Source: a bacterium
Lineage (GTDB): Bacteria > Planctomycetota > J058 > JACQDU01
Reading direction: 5' to 3'
NCBI GenBank assembly: GCA_016200955.1
Contig: JACQDU010000668.1
Span: 1 to 15,622, forward strand
DNA: 15,622 nt
The translations under genes were made by a program, and so were the position numbers. The notes beneath the pieces were generated by a model. That model did not search any database, was not told the origin of the DNA, and saw only the letters and a list, made by a program, of their open reading frames with translations. Of the stretch, positions 1 through 6,556 are shown one piece after another (the first letter of the stretch is position 1; every line of letters begins with the position of its first letter).

Positions 1-192
1 GAGCGTGCGCTGCGCTTCCTCGCCCGACGGCACGTCCGCGGGAGGAAGCTTGAGCGTGCGCTCCGCCTCGGCCGCCTTCTCGAGGGCCGAGCGAGCGTCC
101 GAGCTCGAGGCCTGACCCGCGAGGAAGCGGTCGAGCTGGGACTTCTTCATGCCCCCGGTCTTGTGGCCGGGTTTCTCGGGCTCGGCGGTCAT
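1..192 (-). CDS. Unknown protein, N-terminal 64 codons (runs off window)
   Basis: This open frame starts with ATG at 192 and continues through position 1 without a stop, so only the N-terminus is present. The start overlaps the TGA of the upstream kinase-like gene as ATGA (189-192), the classic arrangement for translational coupling, so the two are very likely one operon. The visible 64 residues are hydrophilic and start MTAEPEKPGHKTGG, followed by a Lys/Leu/Ala/Glu-rich stretch (KKSQLDRFLAGQ, then SALEKAAEAERTL). No signal peptide or membrane segment is visible, which suggests a cytoplasmic N-terminus. I do not recognise a family. Codon use matches the neighbours. Confidence 0.7.
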   Translation of the reverse strand, partial: MTAEPEKPGHKTGGMKKSQLDRFLAGQASSSDARSALEKAAEAERTLKLPPADVPSGEEAQRTL

Positions 193-2477
193 CGGCGCTC
201 CGGCGCCTCTCGCGCGAGGCGGAAGGTGATCCCGGAGGAGCCGAGCGAGCCGGGCCCGGGACCTCTGAGCCGCTCGTCTCCCGTGACCTCGCGTTCTTCC
301 TTCACGAGAGAAAGCGAGACCACGAGGGCCGCCGAGTCGTGAGCCGTGGGAGCGGCCCACTCGGCGAGCTCTCCTTCGGCCCCGCACGAGCGCGCCGCCC
401 AGAGCTCGGCCCTCGTCGGGAGCCTCGCCCCGCGAGAGCGCGCGAACGCGAGCGCCGATTCGAGCGAGACTCCCGACACGGGAGCCTGGGGCTCGAGGGC
501 GAGCGAGCGCGCGTCGAGCGGCTCGCCGTCCGCGCCTCTGGGCGAGCGCGCCGCTCTCTCGCTCTCGGGGAGCGACTCGACGAACGCCGCGTACTCGCCG
601 CGGGTGACGGGCTTCCGCGAGACGAGAGCGGGCGCGAGCTGGACGGGGGAGCTCACCGCGCGCGCCGTGACCGTCGGCGCGAGAGCCACGTCTGCCCCCG
701 CGAGCGGCGCGGGCGCCGGCGGCAGCCGGAGCTCGAGGGACGGGAGGAGGACCATGCCCGCCGCCTCGCTCGCGGCGAGGAGCCGGACGCGCACGCGAGC
801 GCTCGAGCCGGGCTCCACTCGCAGGGCGACTTCCTGCCTCTCGTGGCCTTCCTTCGTGAACGCGAGGACGACCGTGCCGGGAGCGAGCGAGAGCGTCTGC
901 GGGAGCGCGAGCGTCCCGCTCCTCCCCGAGACCTCGAGCGAGACGGAGGCGGGCTCGGCTTCCACGACGAGCCTGGCCGGCTCGAGCGCTTCTCCCTGGA
1001 AGACCTCCGCGCGGTGAAGCGAGCGCGCGAGGAGCTCGCGCTCGGGGTCGCGCTCGAGGTCGAGGCTCCCCGCCCGCGCGAGCTCGACGCGAGCGAGCTC
1101 CGAGCGCACCTCGCGGCTCTCGGGAGAGATCGCGAGAGCTGCCCGGAGAGCGGCGGCGGCCTCGCCGAGAGCGCGGGCCTCCTCGTCCGAAGCCTTCTCG
1201 AGCGCCGAGCGCGCGAGGGCGAGCGCCCGCTTGGAAGGGCCCTCGAGCGGCTCGAGCGGATCGGCCTCGGAGGCCGCTCGCACGAGCGCCGAGGCCAGGC
1301 CCGGGAGGTCCGCGCGACGCCGGTCCGCTCGCGCGAGAGCCGCTCGCGCCCGGGCGAGCGCTTCCTGGACGCGCGCTTCCGTGGCCCGCCGACCCTCCTC
1401 CTCCTCGCGAGCGAGCGTGCGCTCGAGGAGGCGCGTCTCCGCTTCGAGGATCCGGGCGCCCGACGGGTCGTCGCGGCGCGCGCGATCGAGCGCGGCCGAG
1501 GCGACGGCGACGCTCCCTTTCCCGAGCGCCTCGTCGAAGTCGCCGAGCGCCGAGTGCGCCCTCCGGCTCGCGGCGCGGTCGAGGAAAGCGAGCCAGCCGA
1601 GCGTGGCCGCTCCCGCGGCGAGGAGCGCGGCGGCGGCGAGAGAGGCGCGCGGGCGATCGGTCGCGGTGCGGAGGAAGGCGAAGACGACGTCCCTCCTCGC
1701 GGCCGGCGTCCCTCCCGTGAGGAGGAGGGCGAGGTCCTGCGCGAGGTCCTGCGCCCGGGCGTAGCGCCAGAGAGGATCGGGGTCGATCGCGGCGAGGACG
1801 ACGGCGTCCACCGCTCGCGGGATCGTCGGGTTGAGGCGGCTCGGCGCGATCGGCCTCGCGGGGTCCGGCCGCGCGAACGCCAGCGCCTCGTAGAGGACGG
1901 CTCCCACGGAGAAGATGTCCTGCGCGGCCGTCGCGAGGTCCGAGGGAGAGGCTCCGTCCGGCGGGCGGACCGAGGCGCGCGGCTCGTTGCCGAGCGGGTC
2001 TCCCAGCGCCCGCGCCGCGCCCCATCCCAGGAGCGCCGCTCCGTGCACCGGGTCGAGGAGCACGCCGCTCGTGCTCACGTCGGTGTGAGCGATCCCCTTC
2101 ACGTGAGCGGCCGCGAGCGCCTGGGCGAGCCGCCGCCCGGTCGAGAGGACGGCCTCGAGCGGAAGCCTCCGCGTCGCGAGCACGCGGTCGAGCCGCTCTC
2201 CCGCGCGATGCTCGACGACCGCGTAGGCGCCGCCGTCGTTCCGCCCGCGCGCGAGGACGCGCGGGACCGCGGGGCTCGCGAACTTCTCGAGGAGGTCGTA
2301 GACCGCCTCGACGCGCGCCTGGCTCGCCTCGGCGCCGCGACCCGCCATGCGCACGACGACCTCTCGGCCCTCGGGGCTCCGCGCGCGGTAAGCGGTGCCC
2401 GCGCGTCCGTGCGCGATCCGGCCGAGGATCGCGTGGCCGGCGACCTCGCGCGGGACGTCGAGCTCGTCGTCGCTCAC
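189..2477 (-). CDS. Membrane pseudokinase with PEGA-like and FGE-sulfatase-like C-terminal domains
   Basis: This 762-residue protein has a Ser/Thr kinase-like fold at about residues 15-255, one membrane helix (about 279-299), an Ala/Arg/Glu-rich helical region (about 303-500), a PEGA-like beta domain (about 502-566) and a formylglycine-generating-enzyme-like domain (about 575-757; PVTRGEYAAFV, PVSGVSLESALAFARSRGARLP, final GITFRLARE). The kinase motifs are eroded. The Gly loop survives loosely (GRIAHGRAGTAY), the VAIK lysine is Arg43, HRDxKxxN reads HTDVSTSG (131-138, Lys and Asn lost), and DFG reads GWG (151-153, metal-binding Asp lost). Asp187 before the F-helix is kept. I therefore infer a non-catalytic scaffold or sensor, with the kinase-like part in the cytoplasm and the rest outside the membrane. 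The FGE-like domain is shorter than typical and its active site cannot be traced. The start is GTG with GAGGAG three bases upstream. It is divergent from the DUF805 gene. Confidence 0.9.
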   Translation of the reverse strand: MSDDELDVPREVAGHAILGRIAHGRAGTAYRARSPEGREVVVRMAGRGAEASQARVEAVYDLLEKFASPAVPRVLARGRNDGGAYAVVEHRAGERLDRVLATRRLPLEAVLSTGRRLAQALAAAHVKGIAHTDVSTSGVLLDPVHGAALLGWGAARALGDPLGNEPRASVRPPDGASPSDLATAAQDIFSVGAVLYEALAFARPDPARPIAPSRLNPTIPRAVDAVVLAAIDPDPLWRYARAQDLAQDLALLLTGGTPAARRDVVFAFLRTATDRPRASLAAAALLAAGAATLGWLAFLDRAASRRAHSALGDFDEALGKGSVAVASAALDRARRDDPSGARILEAETRLLERTLAREEEEGRRATEARVQEALARARAALARADRRRADLPGLASALVRAASEADPLEPLEGPSKRALALARSALEKASDEEARALGEAAAALRAALAISPESREVRSELARVELARAGSLDLERDPERELLARSLHRAEVFQGEALEPARLVVEAEPASVSLEVSGRSGTLALPQTLSLAPGTVVLAFTKEGHERQEVALRVEPGSSARVRVRLLAASEAAGMVLLPSLELRLPPAPAPLAGADVALAPTVTARAVSSPVQLAPALVSRKPVTRGEYAAFVESLPESERAARSPRGADGEPLDARSLALEPQAPVSGVSLESALAFARSRGARLPTRAELWAARSCGAEGELAEWAAPTAHDSAALVVSLSLVKEEREVTGDERLRGPGPGSLGSSGITFRLAREAPERR
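1729..1752. repeat. Perfect 12-bp tandem duplication in the pseudokinase gene
   Basis: GCGAGGTCCTGC occurs twice head to tail (1729-1740 and 1741-1752). On the coding strand it encodes the repeated tetrapeptide AQDL-AQDL (residues 242-249), in the last helix of the kinase-like domain just before the membrane segment. The unit is a multiple of three, so the frame is kept. It looks like a small replication-slippage duplication, although selection for an amphipathic helix could also produce it. Confidence 0.7.
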
Positions 2478-2592
2478 GGTCTCCTCGCGCTCATCTTATG
2501 AATCCGGTCCTCCCGCCGCTCGTGCTCGAAGGACGCCGGGAGATTGTGAGGCCCGCCCGGCTCCTGTACGCTCTCCCGGGGGAAGGGAACGC
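2478..2592. promoter_or_regulatory. Divergent intergenic region, probable promoters for both flanking genes
   Basis: These 115 bp separate the GTG start of the pseudokinase (minus) from the TTG start of the DUF805 gene (plus), so both promoters should be here. The least G+C-rich patch is near 2496-2507 (TTATGAATCC). Read on the minus strand it gives TAAGAT, a weak -10-like hexamer about 15 bp from the pseudokinase start. I see no convincing -35 partner and no clear dyad, so exact promoters are not assigned. Confidence 0.35.
2578..2589 (+). promoter_or_regulatory. Ribosome binding site that decides a TTG start
   Basis: The purine tract GGGGGAAGGGAA ends three bases before TTG at 2593. The reading frame is open further upstream to an ATG at 2395, but that stretch is antisense to the pseudokinase N-terminus, has no family resemblance and lacks this signal. 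DUF805 proteins normally begin a few residues before the W-S-W-x-G-R-x-x-R-K motif, which is exactly where a TTG start places it. Confidence 0.7.
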
Positions 2593-4101
2593 TTGAAGCA
2601 CGCGCTCGATCTCTGGTCGTGGGAGGGCCGCGTCACGAGGAAGCAGTACCTCGCCGCGGGGTTCGTCCTCTTCGTCATCAAGTACGCGATGGACGCGGGA
2701 GTCTCGCTGGCCTTCGAGAAGCGGTGGACTCCGCTCATGTATCTGTCGCCGGAGCAGAGCCCGCTCCTCCGTCCGGGCGAGGCGCCCGGTTACTGGATCG
2801 CGCTCCTCTTCGTGGCGCTGCCGTTCATCGCGGCCGGCGTCTCGCTCTCGGCGAGGCGCCTCCGCGACATGGGAGTGAACCCGTTCTGGTGCGGGCTGTT
2901 CTTCCTGCCCTTCCTCCACTGGGTCTTCTTCCTGGTGCTCACGATCGCGCCGGGGAAGGAGCTCGAGGCGCCAGCCGTGCCCGGCCCGGTCGAGGGCGCG
3001 CCGATCGAGGCGAAGCCGGCCGCTCCGGTGGAGCTGCCCGAGCCGCTCTTCCCGATCCTCGCTCGCCTCCTTCCCGACGGGAGGGGCGCGCGCTTCGTGC
3101 TGGGAGTCTTCGCGGGCGTGCTCGTCGGAGGAGCGGGGCTCGTCTCCGCCGTCTTCGTCGCGCAGGCGAAGAACTCGGCCTTCCCCGCGAGCCAGGCCTT
3201 GCTCGGGATCGGGCTCTTCTTCGGCGTCCCGTTCGGCATGGGCTTCTGGGCGACGTTCATCGTGAATTACCGCCGCCCGCGCGACGACTGGGCCCTCTCG
3301 CTGATCGCGGGAGTGATCTCTCTCCTCGCGAGCCTCGTCACGCTCATGGTCTTCGCGATCGAGGGGATCGCGTGCATCGTCATGGCCGTTCCGATCCTCG
3401 CGCCGATCGTCCTCCTGGGCTCGTTCGTGGGCTACCTCGCCACGCGAGCGCCAAAGAGCGAGGCGGGAGCGGTCGCCGCGCTCCTCCTAGTGGCGTTCCT
3501 CCTCGGGAGAGACGCGCGCGACCCGCCCGAGCCCGTCCTCCTCTCGTGCGCCACGACGACACACGTGAACGCTCCGCCGGAGCGGGTCTGGCGGAACGTC
3601 ACGGCCGTCTCCGCGATCGACGAGCCGCCCGAAGCGATCTTCGCGATCTGCGCCATGCCGCTCGAGTCCACGCTCGAGGGAAGCGGCGTGGGCGCGAGGA
3701 GGCGCTGCATCCTCACCGTGGGGACTCTCGAGGAGACCGTCGTCGCGTGGGAGGAGGCGCGCGAGCTCACCTTCCGCGTCGACTCCGCTCCCGCGCGGTT
3801 CGCGCGCTACGGCGAGGTCGTCTTGGGCCAGTTCCGGCTCGTCCCCGAGGCCGACGGGACGACGACGGTCGTGGGCACGACCTGGTATCGCTGCCGCGTT
3901 CACCCGACGGCTTACTGGAGCCTCTGGACGCAGCGCTTCGTGCACGCGGTGCACGCTCGCGTCCTCGAGCACGTGAAGCGTCTCTCGGAGAACCCGGACG
4001 CGCCGCTCGCACGCGCTCCCGCGAAGCAGCCGCGGTGGATGGCCGACGCGAACGCCACGTGCAAGTGCACCCGTCACGCCGAGGACGAGAGCTCGCGCTG
4101 A
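2593..4101 (+). CDS. DUF805 multi-pass membrane protein fused to an SRPBCC/START-like domain
   Basis: With TTG as start the product is 502 residues. Residues 1-120 are a recognisable DUF805 unit: LDLWSWEGRVTRKQYL, two hydrophobic helices, ARRLRDMGVNPFWCG, another long hydrophobic segment and the closing APG. A Pro/Glu/Ala linker (121-150) follows, then about five more hydrophobic stretches (roughly 167-189, 201-225, 234-254, 256-284, 291-304). The C-terminal part (about 317-465) resembles an SRPBCC ligand-binding fold: a first strand TTTHVNAPPERVWRNVT, central strands GEVVLGQFRLVPEADGTTTV, and a long final helix around residues 441-466. DUF805 proteins have no established activity; SRPBCC folds bind hydrophobic ligands. 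I infer a membrane protein with a soluble lipid- or ligand-binding tail. The SIR2-like gene follows 81 bp downstream on the same strand. Fusion partners and function are unproven. Confidence 0.85.
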   Translation: MKHALDLWSWEGRVTRKQYLAAGFVLFVIKYAMDAGVSLAFEKRWTPLMYLSPEQSPLLRPGEAPGYWIALLFVALPFIAAGVSLSARRLRDMGVNPFWCGLFFLPFLHWVFFLVLTIAPGKELEAPAVPGPVEGAPIEAKPAAPVELPEPLFPILARLLPDGRGARFVLGVFAGVLVGGAGLVSAVFVAQAKNSAFPASQALLGIGLFFGVPFGMGFWATFIVNYRRPRDDWALSLIAGVISLLASLVTLMVFAIEGIACIVMAVPILAPIVLLGSFVGYLATRAPKSEAGAVAALLLVAFLLGRDARDPPEPVLLSCATTTHVNAPPERVWRNVTAVSAIDEPPEAIFAICAMPLESTLEGSGVGARRRCILTVGTLEETVVAWEEARELTFRVDSAPARFARYGEVVLGQFRLVPEADGTTTVVGTTWYRCRVHPTAYWSLWTQRFVHAVHARVLEHVKRLSENPDAPLARAPAKQPRWMADANATCKCTRHAEDESSR

Positions 4102-4147
4102 GAGGAGCGACTCCGGGCCGTCTCCTGCTCCTCGCCACTGGACCGCA

Positions 4148-4177
4148 CCCCGCGCATCGGCTTCAATGCGCGCGGGG
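4148..4177 (+). promoter_or_regulatory. Hairpin pairing with the ribosome binding site of the SIR2-like gene
   Basis: CCCCGCGCAT (4148-4157) can pair with ATGCGC (4166-4171) and GGGG (4174-4177) around an 8-base loop (CGGCTTCA). This gives a 10-bp stem with a two-base bulge (4172-4173). The 3' arm contains most of the GGGGGA tract (4174-4179) that serves as the Shine-Dalgarno sequence for ATG 4183. If formed in the mRNA it would hide that site. Chance hairpins are common at this base composition. Confidence 0.35.
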
Positions 4178-4182
4178 GACGA

Positions 4183-6060
4183 ATGCCCGAGCTTACGCAG
4201 GAGCTCACGAAAGAGCTCGACAAGGTCAGGAAGGCGCTCCAGAGCGGCCGGAACGACGTCATCGTCTTCGTCGGAGCCGGGCTCTCGAGCCCGCCGCTCG
4301 CGGGGTGGGAGGAGCTCCTCGGACAGCTTGCGGACTCCGTGCCCGGCGGGGAGACGGCGCGCGCGAGCCTGGCCGACGGCAAGCTCCGCGAGGCGGCGGC
4401 CGCGCTCGAGTCGCCCGCGACGCGCCCGGAGATCGAGAAGGCGCTCGTCGCGCACTCCGCCAAGCCCCAGGGGCCGCGGCCGGACATCTTCCGCACGCTC
4501 GTCGAGCTGCCGCTCAAGCATTACGTCACGGGTAACCGCGATCCCTGGCTCAAGCAGGCCCTCGTGGAGAAGCTCGGCGCTCCCCGCGTGCTCGTGCCGT
4601 CGGACGCCAACTCTCTCTCGGACCTCTCGCCGCAGTCGGGAGCGTGCGTCCTCATGCTGCACGGAGACGCGGAGAGGCCCGAGACGCTCGTCCTCGCGGA
4701 GGCGGGATACGGGACGCTCGGAAAGGCGCCGAGCTCTTACGCCGGGGCGGTGAAGGCGCTCGTCGGGAGCAGGAAGGTCCTCTTCCTCGGGTGCTCGCCG
4801 CGCGATCCCGACGTGGCGGGGCTCCTCGAGGAGTGGGCGGACATCTTCGGCCCCGACGAGGCCGCCGGTCTCTCCGCGCCCCGTCACTTCTTCCTGGGAG
4901 CCGGCCTCACGGAGGTCGAGAAGGCGCTCCTGTTCAAGCTCCGCATCCGTCCGAGCGAGATCGGAGCGCCGGGAGACGCGGGCGCGCTCGGGCAGGCGAT
5001 CGCTTACCTCGCGGGGACGGCTCCGCCGCCGCCCCCCCCCGCGGTCGAGACGACGCGCGCCCGGTCGCGGCCGTCGTCCGTCTTCCCGGGAGAGAAACCG
5101 GCGCCGCAGGCGGCCGAGGCTCCGGCTGCCGCTCCCGCGGTCGCGCCGTCTCCTCCGAAGGAGAAGTACGACCCTCTCGCCAAGGTGAGACAGTCGGAGC
5201 TCGAGGCGGCCCTGAAGGCGCGCGAGGCGGACGTGAAGCGCCTCGAGGGCGAGCTCGCCGTTGTCCGCGAGCGAGCCGAGCGCGCCGGCGCTCTCGAGAA
5301 GGAGATCGCGCAGCTCCACGAGCACGACGCCGAGGCCTCGAAGCTCGCGGAGGAGATCGCGAACGCCTTCGAGCAGCGCGACGCCGAGGCGACCGCGAGC
5401 GAGGCCGAGGTCGCGAAGCTCCGCGCCGAGAACGAGACGCTCCGGTCGGGCGCGCAGGCGCCCGCGGGCGCGTCCGGCGCCGCCACGGACGACCGGAGGC
5501 TCGCCGAGCTCGAGGCGCGGCTCCGCGAACGGGACGGGAAGCTCGGAGAGCTCACCCTTCGCGTGAAGGAACGCGAGGAGCAGCTCCAGGAACGCGACGC
5601 TCGGATCAAGTCGCTCGAGGAGAGGCCCGCGGCGGCGCCGGCCGCGGGCTCGGACGCGGGCGAGACCGCGAAGAAGTACCAGGCGAGAGCGGCCATCGCC
5701 GAGACGAAGTGCCTCGTCCTCGAGAACGAGCTCTCGAAGCTCCGCCAGGAAGCCGCGTCGAAGCCCGACGAGAAGGGCGAGGCCGAGGAGGACGACGAGT
5801 CGGGGGAGGAGGCCGAGGCCCTCCGGGCCGCTCACGCCGCCGAGACGGCGAGCCTCGAGTCCGAGATCGCGGAGCTGCGCGCGAAGCTCATGGCCGAGCA
5901 AGAGAAGGCTCCCGCTCCCGCTCGCGCGAGCAAGGTCCCGCTCCTGCTCGGAATGATCCTCCTCGTGGTCGGGCTCGGCACGGCCGGCGTCGCGATCGTG
6001 AAGCCGGAGCTCCTCGACCCGATCCGCGGCTGGCTCGGCACGGGCGACGAGAAGCACTGA
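4183..6060 (+). CDS. SIR2-like (SIR2_2 type) protein with coiled coil and C-terminal membrane anchor
   Basis: This 625-residue protein has four parts. Residues 1-278 form a SIR2-like NAD-binding domain: DVIVFVGAGLSSPPLAGWEELL (25-46; GAG at 31-33), an N/D pair in YVTGNRD (Asn118, Asp120) where related proteins have T-N-x-D, LMLHGD with His160, and KVLFLGCSPRDPDV (198-211). Residues 279-330 are a Pro/Ala-rich linker. Residues 335-575 are a long Glu/Arg/Lys/Ala coiled coil broken by short Ala/Gly/Pro spacers. Residues 585-606 are a single hydrophobic helix followed by a short polar tail. SIR2-like domains of this group in bacteria are often NAD-degrading effectors of anti-phage systems, while other SIR2 proteins are deacylases. 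No Cys4 zinc module is present, so I favour NADase or NAD-binding over sirtuin deacylase. I infer that the enzyme faces the cytoplasm and is tethered by the tail. The ATG is preceded by GGGGGA. Confidence 0.88.
   Translation: MPELTQELTKELDKVRKALQSGRNDVIVFVGAGLSSPPLAGWEELLGQLADSVPGGETARASLADGKLREAAAALESPATRPEIEKALVAHSAKPQGPRPDIFRTLVELPLKHYVTGNRDPWLKQALVEKLGAPRVLVPSDANSLSDLSPQSGACVLMLHGDAERPETLVLAEAGYGTLGKAPSSYAGAVKALVGSRKVLFLGCSPRDPDVAGLLEEWADIFGPDEAAGLSAPRHFFLGAGLTEVEKALLFKLRIRPSEIGAPGDAGALGQAIAYLAGTAPPPPPPAVETTRARSRPSSVFPGEKPAPQAAEAPAAAPAVAPSPPKEKYDPLAKVRQSELEAALKAREADVKRLEGELAVVRERAERAGALEKEIAQLHEHDAEASKLAEEIANAFEQRDAEATASEAEVAKLRAENETLRSGAQAPAGASGAATDDRRLAELEARLRERDGKLGELTLRVKEREEQLQERDARIKSLEERPAAAPAAGSDAGETAKKYQARAAIAETKCLVLENELSKLRQEAASKPDEKGEAEEDDESGEEAEALRAAHAAETASLESEIAELRAKLMAEQEKAPAPARASKVPLLLGMILLVVGLGTAGVAIVKPELLDPIRGWLGTGDEKH
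5032..5040 (+). repeat. C9 homopolymer within the SIR2-like gene
   Basis: Nine consecutive C residues lie in codons for the Pro-rich linker (residues 281-287), exactly between the SIR2-like domain and the coiled coil. Loss of one C would bring TGA at 5186-5188 into frame and give a soluble product of about 334 residues without coil or anchor. Gain of one C would read a long Arg-rich frame to about 6239. It may be a slippage or phase-variation site, or simply a place prone to sequencing error. Confidence 0.6.
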
Positions 6061-6069
6061 CCCGTCGAG

Positions 6070-6108
6070 ACGCGAGGCGCCGAGCTCAGGCGAGGGCGCG
6101 CCTCGTGT
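6070..6108 (+). terminator. Possible terminator hairpin after the SIR2-like gene
   Basis: ACGCGAGGCGC (6070-6080) pairs with GCGCCTCGTGT (6098-6108) in an 11-bp stem with one G-U wobble and a 17-base loop, starting 10 bp after the SIR2-like stop. The stop codon of the convergent minus-strand gene (6086-6088) lies in the loop. There is no T tract on either side, so it is not a canonical intrinsic terminator. It would be slightly more stable in the plus-strand transcript because the wobble becomes a C-A mismatch on the other. Confidence 0.3.
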
Positions 6109-6556
6109 CCTCGCCCGTCTTCTCCCAGGCCGCCGGCGCGAGCTGCGAGAGAAGCTTCGCGAGGTTCTTCCGCTGGACCGCAGAGAGGTGCTGGAGGTCG
6201 ACCTTTCCCCGGACCGCCGCGGACATGCGATTCACGTGATCGGCGAGCTTCTTCCAGCCGCGCCCCGCCTCGCGGTCGATCCAGACCTCGACCGACGTCG
6301 CTCCGAGGAACCGCTCGAGCGCGCTGCGGCCGAGGGCGGCGACCCAGACGTTCACGAACCGCTCGCCCCTCCCCGCGAGCGCCGGGTCCTCGCCGAACGC
6401 GATCCCGGTCTCGAGGTGGCTCCTCGCATGGAGCGCGCCGTTGTCGATCGCCGGCTCGTCTCCCAGGAAGACGACTCCCAGGATCGACGTGAGGCCGGAG
6501 GGCCCGGGAACGACCGACGGCACGTCCTGGCCGAACATCCGGATCTCGTGGCTCAC
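6086..6556 (-). CDS. Unrecognised 156-residue protein coupled to a GNAT acetyltransferase
   Basis: I start this gene at GTG 6556 because that codon overlaps the TGA of the upstream GNAT gene as GTGA (6553-6556), typical of translational coupling. An upstream in-frame ATG at 6619 would lie deep inside the GNAT gene. The product begins MSHEIRMFGQDVPSVVPG. It has an Ile/Leu/Val-rich segment (residues 22-32, LTSILGVVFLG), a middle mixed alpha/beta part (RFVNVWVAALGRSALERFLG at 66-85; TSVEVWIDREAG at 87-98), and a basic helical C-terminus rich in Lys, Leu and Gln. There is no signal peptide or clear membrane helix, so it is probably cytoplasmic. I do not recognise a family. Co-translation with an acetyltransferase suggests a shared role, which is inference only. 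Confidence 0.75.
   Translation of the reverse strand: MSHEIRMFGQDVPSVVPGPSGLTSILGVVFLGDEPAIDNGALHARSHLETGIAFGEDPALAGRGERFVNVWVAALGRSALERFLGATSVEVWIDREAGRGWKKLADHVNRMSAAVRGKVDLQHLSAVQRKNLAKLLSQLAPAAWEKTGEDTRRALA

Noticed and set aside
339..2501. Plus-strand 720-codon open frame opposite the pseudokinase
   Set aside because: It is Arg/Glu-rich text without family motifs. It exists because G/C-biased third positions suppress stops on the antisense strand. The minus strand carries recognisable kinase, PEGA-like and FGE-like motifs.
2395..2592. N-terminal extension of the DUF805 gene to ATG 2395
   Set aside because: The extra 66 codons overlap the start of the divergent pseudokinase, encode low-complexity Arg/Ser/Pro text and lack a ribosome binding site, whereas TTG 2593 has one at the expected DUF805 N-terminus.
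3487..6057. Minus-strand 856-codon open frame opposite the DUF805 and SIR2-like genes
   Set aside because: Composition is Arg/Leu/Gly/Glu with no domain. It spans two plus-strand genes and their gap, and both have clear motifs, so it is an antisense shadow.
4644..6239. Plus-strand 531-codon frame within the SIR2-like gene
   Set aside because: Arg/Gly-rich frame-shifted shadow. It would matter only if the C9 tract gained a base.
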